Origin: Bacteroidales bacterium
GTDB taxonomy: Bacteria; Bacteroidota; Bacteroidia; Bacteroidales; P3
Length of the DNA stretch: 64,000 nucleotides
Assembly: GCA_017962445.1 (NCBI GenBank)
Contig: JAGCVI010000023.1
Location: 1-64,000 of the forward strand
Direction of reading: 5' to 3'
Position numbers and translations under genes: made by a program. The notes beneath the pieces are model-generated. The model did not search any database. It saw only the letters and a list, made by a program, of their open reading frames with translations, and was not told the DNA's origin. Below, piece after piece: positions 24,958-34,200 of the stretch. Position 1 is the stretch's first letter, and each line of letters starts with the position of its first letter.

Positions 24958-25830
24958 ATGATTCGACAGCTGCTGAGATATTATGCCATTCTTGCCATCG
25001 TGCTAGCCTTTAGTCCGCTTTCGGCACAGACGGTCGAAGGCGACGGTGCAAGGCATTTCTATGAGCGTCATACCGCTGTCGAACGTGAAGCGTTGGATAT
25101 GCCGTTTGTACGAGAAAGTGACGTGGTGTGGGAAAACACGGTATGGCGTACAATCGATATCCGTGAGAAATTCAACCGCTTCTTCTATTTCCCTATCGAA
25201 CACCGTGGCGTGGAAGGCCGTCGCAATTTTGCCTATGTCATCTGGGACGCTGTGGTTAACGACGAACTGCCTATCTATGCTGACGACGAGTTGAAGATTC
25301 CCCTCGACAACCGCATGTTTGTCGAATCGTTCACCAAGCCGGATACTATCATTCTTGAGATTGTCGACGACGATGAGAATTACGAGTATAAGACTGTGAT
25401 AGTCCCAAAAGAATTCAATTCTGAGGAGATGTTGCAGGTGCGCATGAAGGAGGCTTGGTATATAGACAAGCAGGTCACAGAACAGAATGTTCGTGTACTT
25501 GCATTGTGCCTTACCAAAGAGATGTACAAAGACCATGACGGTGACCTTGATTACATTGGCACTGCCGAGATGTTCTGGGTTCCGATGCTGTCGCCTCTGT
25601 GGCGTCGCCTGCTGGCACGCAACGAGGCTACATGGGAACAGAACATCGCTCACCAGCCGTCGTGGGAGTATGTCTTCATCAATCGAATGTTCAATAGTTA
25701 TATTACAAGGATCTCCAACCGTTTCAACCGTTCAATCCTCGATTATCTTACAGGAACCGAGGCTATCTGGGAATCGGAACGTCTCGAGTCTGAATTGCTT
25801 GACATCAGTCAAGACATGTGGGAATACTAA
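24958..25830 (+). CDS. Second GldN/PorN-family protein (GldO-like paralogue)
   Basis: 290 residues from ATG 24958 (a GTG directly before it is also in frame). Signal peptide ends near FSPLSAQT. The same core as gldN is clear: SDVVWENTVWRTIDIREKFN, RFFYFPI, KEAWYIDKQVTEQNVRV and AEMFWVPMLSP, ending SQDMWEY like SDMWEY in gldN. It is thus a tandem paralogue, comparable to the gldN/gldO pair of Flavobacterium. Position and length say it is functional. Expression must come from read-through of the hairpin at 24915-24953 or from a promoter inside 24847-24914, where only a weak TGAATTTG (24846-24853) is seen. Confidence 0.92.
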   Translation: MIRQLLRYYAILAIVLAFSPLSAQTVEGDGARHFYERHTAVEREALDMPFVRESDVVWENTVWRTIDIREKFNRFFYFPIEHRGVEGRRNFAYVIWDAVVNDELPIYADDELKIPLDNRMFVESFTKPDTIILEIVDDDENYEYKTVIVPKEFNSEEMLQVRMKEAWYIDKQVTEQNVRVLALCLTKEMYKDHDGDLDYIGTAEMFWVPMLSPLWRRLLARNEATWEQNIAHQPSWEYVFINRMFNSYITRISNRFNRSILDYLTGTEAIWESERLESELLDISQDMWEY

Positions 25831-25845
25831 ATCGGGACAAGTTAA

Positions 25846-26904
25846 TTAATCTTCTAATTCTTTTGAGGCGGCGGTGTAGCGACGCCATTTGTCGAGAACG
25901 GCAGACATGTCGTCGGGTATTGGTGACTCGAAATGCAGATGCTTTCCAGTTGAGGGATGCTCGAAACCGAGTATCTGTGCGTGAAGCGCCTGTCGTTGCA
26001 ACAACTCGAAACAGTTCGTCACGAATTGTTTGTATTTTGAGAATGTTGTGCCTTTCAATATCTGGTCGCCGCCATACATGGCATCGTTGAACAATGGATG
26101 GCCTATGTGTTTCATGTGCGCGCGTATCTGATGAGTCCGCCCTGTCTCAAGGACGCATTCCACCAAGGTGATATATCCGAATCTTTCAATGACGCTCCAG
26201 TGCGTCACAGCGTGTTTGCCAACTTCTGGGTCGTCGTATACAGCCATTACACGACGGTCTTTCTGAGAACGTGCCAGATTGCCATCGATAGTGCCTTGGT
26301 CCTCGTCGAAGTCGCCCCACACCAAAGCGTTGTATTTGCGTTCGATGGTGTGCTCGAAGAACTGCTTTGCAAGCACAATCTGCGATTCCTCGTTCTTGGC
26401 AATAAGCAGAAGTCCCGATGTGTCTTTGTCAATGCGATGGACGAGGTAAGGCGTGACAGGCTCACCGTTTTTGCCTTTCTTGCCTTGAAAATAGAATACT
26501 AGGCCATTGAGCAGCGTGCCGGTGAAGTTGCCATAGCCGGGGTGCACAACAAGTCCTGCCTGTTTGTCGACAACCAATACGTCGTCATCCTCATAGACAA
26601 TCTTGAAAGGAATATCTTCGGGTATCAGTTCTAGCTCGTGCGGCGGTGTGGGCAGGAGAACGCTGATAACGTCAAGAGGCTTGATTTTGTAGTTCGATTT
26701 TGCGGCTTTCTCGTTGACAAGTATGCATCCGGCCTTGGCAGCAGCCTGAATCTTGGTACGCGACACTCCCTCAATCCGCATTTGCAGATATTTGTCCATT
26801 CGCATCATCTCCTGGCCTTTGTCGACAGTGATGCGATGGTGCTCGTAAAGTTCAGGTTCTTCTGCGTTCAAGGGTTGATTGTTCGGTACTATGACTTCTT
26901 CCAT
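25846..26904 (-). CDS. rluD: Ribosomal large-subunit pseudouridine synthase, RluD family
   Basis: 352 residues. An S4 RNA-binding domain (RMDKYLQMRIEGVSRTKIQ, about 35-95) precedes the catalytic domain with the active-site Asp in VHRIDKDTSGLLLIAK, then ERKYNALVWG and TGRTHQIRAHMKHIGHPLFND. It isomerises uridines in 23S rRNA helix 69 by family knowledge. The N-terminal 20 residues are a Bacteroidota-type extension. Its ATG is 4 bp after the T9SS cargo gene's stop, so it is the last gene of the miaB cluster. It converges on gldN2 with a 15-bp gap. Confidence 0.93.
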   Translation of the reverse strand: MEEVIVPNNQPLNAEEPELYEHHRITVDKGQEMMRMDKYLQMRIEGVSRTKIQAAAKAGCILVNEKAAKSNYKIKPLDVISVLLPTPPHELELIPEDIPFKIVYEDDDVLVVDKQAGLVVHPGYGNFTGTLLNGLVFYFQGKKGKNGEPVTPYLVHRIDKDTSGLLLIAKNEESQIVLAKQFFEHTIERKYNALVWGDFDEDQGTIDGNLARSQKDRRVMAVYDDPEVGKHAVTHWSVIERFGYITLVECVLETGRTHQIRAHMKHIGHPLFNDAMYGGDQILKGTTFSKYKQFVTNCFELLQRQALHAQILGFEHPSTGKHLHFESPIPDDMSAVLDKWRRYTAASKELED

Positions 26905-26908
26905 TGTT

Positions 26909-28807
26909 TCAGCGCGAAATGATTATCTTTGTTGTGGTTTGCCTGCCGTTGTTGCTGTCGTTGATGCGCAGCAGATACAGTCCGCAGGGCAGTTCGGCAG
27001 TTGAAAGGGAGTGCGTATAGGGGCAGCGTCTGACTATTCTTCCCTGCATGTCATAAAGTGTCATCCATAGGGCCTCGCTGTCATCGGTTATATTGATAAA
27101 CAGAATGTCGTTTGCCGGATTTGGATAAACGGACAATGTAAGGGGCTGAATTTCGTCGAAAGATGTCAGTGCCGCGCTTCCGAAAACGGGGCGCATCATG
27201 ACCGATCCACGCAGGATGCTTTGCATCCATTCGTTGCCGGCACGGTAGTAGATACGTTCGCGTGAGTCGTTGCTGCGGTCAAAACCGAGGTTGATGAAGT
27301 CGGTAGAAAGCTGCTCGAAACCAATGAATACGCTGTCTTCTACAACTAGAGGCTGGCTGAGTGCATAGCGATGGAATTTGTTAAATCCTTCAAATTCAGG
27401 ATTGAGTTTTGCTTCGTCTTTGTAAAGAAGCGTTCCGGGTTTCCCGTTATGGCAATTCCAAACGCACAGTTGGAACCGTATGTCTTCGTTCTCCCCGCCA
27501 CGTGTTCGGTTGAAAAACATGTCAAAGGCCGTCAGCGTGTCCTCAGTATTCATGTCAAACCGTACGGCCAGCCAAACGCGGTTGCCTGTTGCAGTCAGTC
27601 CGTAGCCATTCTCAGGAACACCATCGTCATAGGCGTAATAGTTGGAAAAGACCTGTCTGAACACTACGGTATCATTGCATGTGTGGTTGTCGCCGCCAAC
27701 ACCTTCGCGAAGCACATGCACCACTCTGTATTCGGTCGGCGATGTCATGGCTGGATAGCTGAAGTTCACTGGCGGAGCACTATGGACGGTCATGTCCTGG
27801 TAGTGGCCGGTGGGGAAGAAGGGTGCAATGTTTTCGTAGCCTCCGCTGTAGCTACCAATTTCCTGGTCGGAAGCGTTGTATACCGTGTATGAATAGTTCG
27901 ATGCCAATGTCTGGTTGTAGCGGTTCACCATCTTCATCTCCAGTGCCGATGCCATATCGCTTGGCTGGAACTGCAGTGCGGGCATAGCCTGGTAATTGGC
28001 AAGCATGGATGGCGCTTTTTCTACAAAGGCCACATCACGAAATATTGAGTCTGCTACGGTTCTATTGTAGTTCAGATAGATATAGTCGATATTCCAATGG
28101 TCGCAGTTGCCTGCAATGCCATTTTTTGGGTTTACATCAAGACTGGCATAGTTGCGGAACCGGAACTGGAAGCGGTCGGTGAAAAACCGTATGTCGTCGA
28201 TTTTCACACTGACATACTTCCAAGGCCAGTGTGAGGCTAACCCTGAAGTGTCGGCATCAAAACCGCTTGTGGCCCAAGCGACAACCCAACAGCTGTCGAT
28301 AGACGAATAGAGTTCAAGAAACAGCGAGTCCTGCTCCGATGGGCTGTCACCGACACGTTCCCACATGTTGCCATACCATCCGCCTGGCAGGTAATAGAAA
28401 CTGAGAATAACCGAGTCGGAAGGCTGGATTTTACGTCTTGAAACGCCTGTCAACGAATCGAGCCTCACTATCTGCGATGCCAGCGTGTCGGCGGTGAAGA
28501 CATTGGTAGAGGCGTGAGGGTAGAGGTCTCCGTTGGCATTAAGGGCATCAAGAGTAACCATGCCGACGGTCGGCGGTTCAGGTGCATAGTCCTTGTTGAC
28601 GAATGCATCATAGGTCAGCCATCGTTTTGCGTCGGGTAATCCATCGTAGTTTGAAAAGTCGTCGAAAAAAGGCAGTTCGAGACGCAGTGTGTCGTTGCTT
28701 TTCGGCAGGGCATGACGCTGTCCTGATGATAGAGGCAACAACACTTCCTGCCCAAATGCAGGCAGTGAGAAAAACAGCAGAATTATTATAAAGTTGCGGG
28801 ATTTCAA
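26909..28807 (-). CDS. Exported T9SS cargo protein with type-A sorting domain
   Basis: 632 residues. Signal peptide ending LPAFGQE. The mature protein is beta-rich, with no enzymatic motif that I can see; the middle includes jelly-roll-like stretches (LELPFFDDFSNYDGLPD, a common opening of choice-of-anchor-type domains). The last about 80 residues are a T9SS type-A C-terminal domain: LSVYPNPANDILFIN, MTLYDMQGRIV, LPCGLYLLRI, TTTKIIISR. It should therefore be secreted and attached to the outer surface. It lies between PASTA and rluD in the same operon, an arrangement repeated in Bacteroidales. Function unknown. Confidence 0.85.
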   Translation of the reverse strand: MKSRNFIIILLFFSLPAFGQEVLLPLSSGQRHALPKSNDTLRLELPFFDDFSNYDGLPDAKRWLTYDAFVNKDYAPEPPTVGMVTLDALNANGDLYPHASTNVFTADTLASQIVRLDSLTGVSRRKIQPSDSVILSFYYLPGGWYGNMWERVGDSPSEQDSLFLELYSSIDSCWVVAWATSGFDADTSGLASHWPWKYVSVKIDDIRFFTDRFQFRFRNYASLDVNPKNGIAGNCDHWNIDYIYLNYNRTVADSIFRDVAFVEKAPSMLANYQAMPALQFQPSDMASALEMKMVNRYNQTLASNYSYTVYNASDQEIGSYSGGYENIAPFFPTGHYQDMTVHSAPPVNFSYPAMTSPTEYRVVHVLREGVGGDNHTCNDTVVFRQVFSNYYAYDDGVPENGYGLTATGNRVWLAVRFDMNTEDTLTAFDMFFNRTRGGENEDIRFQLCVWNCHNGKPGTLLYKDEAKLNPEFEGFNKFHRYALSQPLVVEDSVFIGFEQLSTDFINLGFDRSNDSRERIYYRAGNEWMQSILRGSVMMRPVFGSAALTSFDEIQPLTLSVYPNPANDILFINITDDSEALWMTLYDMQGRIVRRCPYTHSLSTAELPCGLYLLRINDSNNGRQTTTKIIISR

Positions 28808-28817
28808 GGTCTGAGGG

Positions 28818-29708
28818 TTAGAATTCGTTCATGTTGATGAGTCTATACGGGTCGTCGCTGTATTCCGATTCAAACTCAAGCATTTGCTCAGCGGCTTTTA
28901 TAGAGTCTTGGATGCGCTTTTGCTCCATGCGGTCTTGCTCGGCCTTGTCAACAAGGGAGATGTCGATATACCACAGTTCCACCCTGCTTCCGAGTTCCGC
29001 GCCAGGACGGCCGATAAACTCGGGCGACTGGCGATATACGATGGCGCGGCTCATGTTCTTGATATTGTCGTAGTGTTCGGCACCGATGTTGAGCGACGCA
29101 CTGAGTATTTTCTTTCTGGCGTTGGCGGGTGACTGACCTATGACGTAAGGCACCTGAGCCTTGCGAGTGCCGTCGCCGCGACCCACTACAAGGTCTATCA
29201 TCGATTCGCCTTCCAGTTGGCGGCCAGGCTGAATCTTGCGGCCTTTGTACCGCTGTTCGATAACCACAGGGTGTGGGTCGTCGATGAATGTGAGCTTGCC
29301 GCCGTGCAGTCCGGCGTTTTCAAGCTGTGTCATTGCGTTGCGCACTGAGAGAGAGTGCAGGTCGGGAACAATGGTGTTTTTTGGATGATAGGCTGTTGTG
29401 GTTAGGTATATCTTGCGACCAATCTTAATCATTGCACCTGAATCGGGGTCTTGTTTCAGAATAAGACCACCCTTTTGGTCGGCCTTGTAAATAGAATCTA
29501 TCACCACGTATTGAACACCCAGTTCGTTGTTCACATCAAGCTCATCGACATATTTGCCGACCACGTAGGGCACCTCGTATTCCTTGCCGACACGTCCGTA
29601 TTTTTTCAGGCATGCAAAAACTATTATTGTAATCAACACCGATGCCAGGATTGCAATTAAGAGGTGCAAAACCCAGGGGTATTTTTTGAAAAAACTGAAT
29701 TTGCTCAT
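28818..29708 (-). CDS. PASTA-domain membrane protein
   Basis: 296 residues. Short cytoplasmic start, one membrane helix (about residues 11-33, VLHLLIAILASVLITIIVFA), then three periplasmic PASTA domains starting near EVPYVVGKYVDEL, NTIVPDLHSLSVRNAMTQL and QVPYVIGQSPANARKKIL. A charged helical tail rich in Glu/Gln/Lys ends the protein. PASTA domains bind peptidoglycan or muropeptides; here no kinase or PBP domain is attached. The gene sits 66 bp after miaB and 10 bp before the cargo gene. Confidence 0.9.
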   Translation of the reverse strand: MSKFSFFKKYPWVLHLLIAILASVLITIIVFACLKKYGRVGKEYEVPYVVGKYVDELDVNNELGVQYVVIDSIYKADQKGGLILKQDPDSGAMIKIGRKIYLTTTAYHPKNTIVPDLHSLSVRNAMTQLENAGLHGGKLTFIDDPHPVVIEQRYKGRKIQPGRQLEGESMIDLVVGRGDGTRKAQVPYVIGQSPANARKKILSASLNIGAEHYDNIKNMSRAIVYRQSPEFIGRPGAELGSRVELWYIDISLVDKAEQDRMEQKRIQDSIKAAEQMLEFESEYSDDPYRLINMNEF

Positions 29709-29774
29709 TATTGATGATTGGTTGAAAAGGATTTATTATTAACGGCGTTCGTCGGCGTTTATTATATTCTATAG

Positions 29775-31124
29775 TTATTTGTCTGTCACTTCGCCAATCA
29801 GTGTGGCTGATGTGCAACGGGTGACCCTCACATTGGTATACTGGCCAGGCTGAAGTCCGCCACGGTCGAAGACTATGACTTTATTCTGGCTGTTACGGCC
29901 AAACAGTTGGGCGTCAGAACGGTGTGAAACGCCTTCAATCAACACCTCGTATTCCTTCCCAATCTCTTTCTGGTTGTTTTCAAGAGCTATGTCGCCTTGT
30001 AGGGCTATTATCTCCTCCAGTCGCCGTGTCTTTACGTCGTCTGGCACGTCGTCATTCAAGTGTTTCTCTGCGTAAGTGTTTGGACGCATAGAGAACTTGA
30101 ACATGTAGGCGTAGTCGTACCGCACTTTGCGGAACATTTCGAGTGTAGCCTGATGGTCTTCCTCTGTTTCAGTGCAGAAGCCTGCAATCACGTCGGTCGT
30201 TATGCTGCATGTGGGCAGATAGTGGCGTATGGCGGCTATGCGGTCAAGATACCACTCGGGAGTGTAGCGGCGGTTCATGAGTTTAAGCATGCGTTCGCTG
30301 CCTGACTGTACAGGCAGGTGTATGCATTTGCAAATGTTGTCGTATTTTGCCATCACCTTCAGGAGGTCGTCGCTGAGGTCTTTGGGATGCGATGTTGCAA
30401 AGCGCACACGCAGCAGGGGGCTGACTTCCGCCACCAGGGCCATCAATTGAGGGAACCCGACGGTGCCATCGCCTGATACCCATTTATAGCTGTTGACATT
30501 CTGACCCAGAAGTGTTACCTCGCGATAACCTTTGGCAAACAGTTCTTTGGCTTCATTGACGATTGTCTGTGGGTCGCGGCTGCGTTCACGTCCTCGTGTG
30601 TATGGCACCACGCAATAGGCGCAGTAGTTCTGGCATCCGCGCATGATGCTTATATAAGCCGTGATGCCGTTGGTGTCGTAGCGCACAGGTTCGATGTCGG
30701 CGTAGGTCTCGCTGTCGCTGAGCAGCGTTTCTGCCAGTTTCTCGCCGTCGTGGATATGTGCCAGCATTTCGGGTAGTTTGCGATAGGCGTCGGGTCCGAC
30801 AATAAACGACACATTGTCCTCTTCCTCCATCAGCTGTTGTTTCAGACGTTCCGCCATGCAACCCAGTATGCCGATTTTCACCCACTGACGTTGGCGCTGC
30901 AGAGCTTTCAGTTCGCGCAGACGCTTGCGTATGCGTTGCTCCGCATTGTCGCGGATGGCGCAGGTATTTATGAGGATATAGTCGGCCTGGTCAATCTCTT
31001 TGGTGATGAGATAGTGCTCCTTGGAGAGGATGGCACCGACAATTTCGCTGTCGGCGAAATTCATCTGACAGCCGTATGTTTCGATATAGACGCTCTTTTC
31101 CAATATGTTGCGGTGTTGATGCAA
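29775..31124 (-). CDS. miaB: tRNA-2-methylthio-N6-dimethylallyladenosine synthase MiaB
   Basis: 449 residues from a TTG codon. MTTase domain with three cluster cysteines (Cys19 in YGCQMNF, Cys55 in NTCAIRDNA, Cys89 in LGCMAERL), a radical-SAM CxxxCxxC in RGCQNYCAYCVVPYTRGRE, and a C-terminal TRAM domain (IGKEYEVLIEGV). It methylthiolates i6A37 of tRNA. There is no ATG before YIETYGCQMNF; TTG at 31124 or TTG at 31103 are the only starts. A perfect -7 box at 31140-31148 puts the transcript start near 31135, very close to the TTG, which favours 31124. First gene of the miaB-PASTA-cargo-rluD cluster. Confidence 0.92.
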   Translation of the reverse strand: MHQHRNILEKSVYIETYGCQMNFADSEIVGAILSKEHYLITKEIDQADYILINTCAIRDNAEQRIRKRLRELKALQRQRQWVKIGILGCMAERLKQQLMEEEDNVSFIVGPDAYRKLPEMLAHIHDGEKLAETLLSDSETYADIEPVRYDTNGITAYISIMRGCQNYCAYCVVPYTRGRERSRDPQTIVNEAKELFAKGYREVTLLGQNVNSYKWVSGDGTVGFPQLMALVAEVSPLLRVRFATSHPKDLSDDLLKVMAKYDNICKCIHLPVQSGSERMLKLMNRRYTPEWYLDRIAAIRHYLPTCSITTDVIAGFCTETEEDHQATLEMFRKVRYDYAYMFKFSMRPNTYAEKHLNDDVPDDVKTRRLEEIIALQGDIALENNQKEIGKEYEVLIEGVSHRSDAQLFGRNSQNKVIVFDRGGLQPGQYTNVRVTRCTSATLIGEVTDK

Positions 31125-31139
31125 AAAATTAAATAAAGT

Positions 31140-31148
31140 GCAAATTTA
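31140..31148 (-). promoter_or_regulatory. -7 box of the miaB operon
   Basis: TAAATTTGC on the minus strand, perfect TAnnTTTG(C). Start site near 31135, about 11 nt before the TTG start of miaB; no standard -33. Confidence 0.6.
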
Positions 31149-31223
31149 CAAAAAAATGCGGAAAAACGAATGCTGTTTTAAGACTTCGATATAACGTTAC
31201 CTTTCTTTTAGGAAAAGGCGCGG

Positions 31224-34200
31224 TTAGTAGAGAATTGTTACGGTGCCTTTGTCGTAATGCCAGTATTGGGGATCGACTTCGCTGCGGTATTTCACTAACC
31301 AGACGTATGATCCCTCAGGACATGGCATTCCGTTGTAGCGGCCGTCCCATGCCTCCCCGTTGGTTTTGCTTTGGAACAGGAGTATGCCCTGCCGATTGTA
31401 GATGTAGAGCTCGTATTCAATAATTCCGTCATAGAATACCGAGAATGTGTTGTTTGTCGACTCGTTGGGGGTGAAGGCGTTGGGCAGATAAAGTGTCTGC
31501 TGTTTGATGGGGATGGTCTTTTCGGTGGTGTCGCTGCAAAGGTCACTGAAAGCTATCAGTGTCACCACAACAGAGTCGTAGCCTGACGGTGGAGTGTAGG
31601 TTATGCTATGGCTGTTTCCTGCATCGTCGCCGTCGATATACCATTGCAGGCTTTTGGCACCGGTGCTTTGCGACAGAGCCACCAGTGTGGGCGTTTCGTA
31701 GGTGATGGATTCCGGCGAAACGGTCATCAGGGCATGCGGCTGGACAATGGGTTGCAGTGTTGTCATGGCTGTGTTGGGACAAGTGGGGTATTCGTGGTAG
31801 TCAGCCATGAGAGTGAATGTGATGGGGAAAGAACTGTTGACCGTCAGATTGCTGGAGTGGACCGACCCCCAACTGTTGTTCCATGACTGCGCGTCGCATG
31901 TCCAATACAGGTAGTCCACGTCTGTTTCGACATGGATATGGTGGGTTTGTGTCTGGCAGTCGTCATCTTTCACTATGTTGATGTAAGGCAACGGCAGTTT
32001 TGTTAAATTGAGAGAGACGATGCTGTCACAGGTGTTGGTAGCAGTCAGGGTGTCGGTGTACAGTCCGCCTTCGGTGAGGGTGAGGGCACCGAACTGATAG
32101 GATGTTCCGGTACAGAAACTGTCAACAATGTCGGTATAGGAGGCTGGGAGCAATTCAAAATGGAGTGTAACGACGCTGTCGCATCCGTGAACGCTCTGTA
32201 TAGTGAAAACAGGCGAGTCGGTCGAGGAGGTGTAGGTATTTCCGTCTATCCATTGAAGCGGTACACAGCTGGTTACATTGTCGGTTGCCGAAGTCGAATT
32301 GTAGATTGTGAGGCTAAGGGTTATGGTACTGTCGCACCCATTCGCATTTTGTATTGTGAATGTTGGGCTTTGTGTACTTTCGGTGTAAGTGGTGCCGTGC
32401 CATGTAAAGCTGTCGCAGGCTGTGGCCGTGGTGTCGCCAGTAGTGCTGAGGTTGATGGTCAAATGCAGTGTGTCGGCGTTATCTGTGTAAATTCCTGTTG
32501 TGGTGTAGGTGCTTCCTCTCCAAGTGTAGCTGTCGCAGGCAGTGACAGACGTAGACGAGCACTGGTTGACGGTCAGATGCAGAGTGGTGACACTGTCGCA
32601 CCCTGCCGCGTTCAGACAAGTATACGTCGGTGTGTTGGTACTCTCTGTGTATGTCGTTCCATGCCAAACAAAGCTGTTGCATACTACTGTGTCTTCAATG
32701 CCTGTATTGGAATAGTTGACGGTCAAATGCAGCGTAACAACGCTGTCGCAACCGACTGAATTTTGAATTGAGAAAGTTGAATTTTGAGTACTTCCAGTGT
32801 AAGTTATTCCGTGCCACGTAAAGCTGTCGCAAGCCGTGACCGTGGTGTCGCCTGTAGTGCTGTGGTTGATGGTCAAATGCAGGGTGTCGGCGTTATCTGT
32901 GTAAATGCCTGTGGCAGTGTAAGTGTTTCCATGCCAAGTGTAGCTGTCGCAGGCCGTGTCAATCGTTGATGAACATTGATTGACGGTCAGGTGCAGCGTC
33001 ACGGTGCTGTCGCAACCGACTGAATTTTGAATTGTGAAAGTTGAATTTTGAGTGCTTTCGGTGTATGTCGTTCCATGCCAAATAAAGCTGTTGCATACCG
33101 TTGTGTCTTCAATGCCTGTGCTGGAGAAATTAATCGTCAAATGCAATGTAACAACACTGTCGCAGCCGGCCGCATTGGTAAAGGTATGTGTCGCTGTATT
33201 CGTGCTATTCGAGTAATTCGTGTTCCACCAGGTAAGGCTGTCGCAAGCCGTAGCCGTTGTGTCGCCAGTACTACTGAGGTTGATGGTCAAATGCAGGGTG
33301 TCGGTACCATCTATGTAATTGCCTGTTGCGTTGTAGGTGTTTCCACGCCAAGTGAAGCTGTCGCAAGCAGTGACAGATGTTGACGAGCACTGGTTGACGA
33401 TCAAATGAAGTGTGGTGACACTGTCGCATCCTGCCGCGTTGAGGCAAGTGAACGTCGGTGTGTTGGTACTCGCAGTATATGTCGTTCCATGCCATACAAA
33501 GCTGTTGCACACAGTGGTGTCTTCAATGCCCGTGTTAGAGTAATTGACAGTCAAATGCAGCGTCACAACACTGTCGCAACCCGCCGCATTGGTAAAGGTA
33601 TGTGTCGCTGTATTCGTGCTATTCGTGTAATTCGTGTTCCACCAAGTGAAGCTGTCGCAAGCTGTTGCGGTAGTGTCGCCAGTGGTGCTGTTTTTGACCG
33701 TCAGATGCAGCGTTGCTATGCTGTCGATACCTGCGGGTCGGGGTATTGTTACATCGTAGACACCTCCTGACGTGAACGTGCTACCGTTCCATGTATATGG
33801 CAGTTGATTGTCGCAGATATCAATATAGGTGTGAGAATTCGACTGTATGTTTACATGTATAGAGTCATAACCAATGCAGCTTGTCAATGCCGAGAAACTA
33901 ATGTCGTCAATACCGAAATCGTTACCTGCCGATGTTGTGTTGAGGTTCAATATCGAGATGGTGGCCGTGGTGTTGTCTCCGCTATTCCACAACTCATAGA
34001 ATTGCTCCCAAGTGTATAGTGAAGCAGGGCAATGGAATATGTTGCCAAGTTGTGTGCCGTTGATACTGAATTGCAGATAGGCCACGTTGTCGGGGTTACC
34101 CAGCGATACGTTGCAGACCCATGCTGAGAAATCATAGTCGGTGTGGGGTATCACAGGTACTGTCTGAGACCATACAGTGATACCGTTGGAGGTTGTTCCG

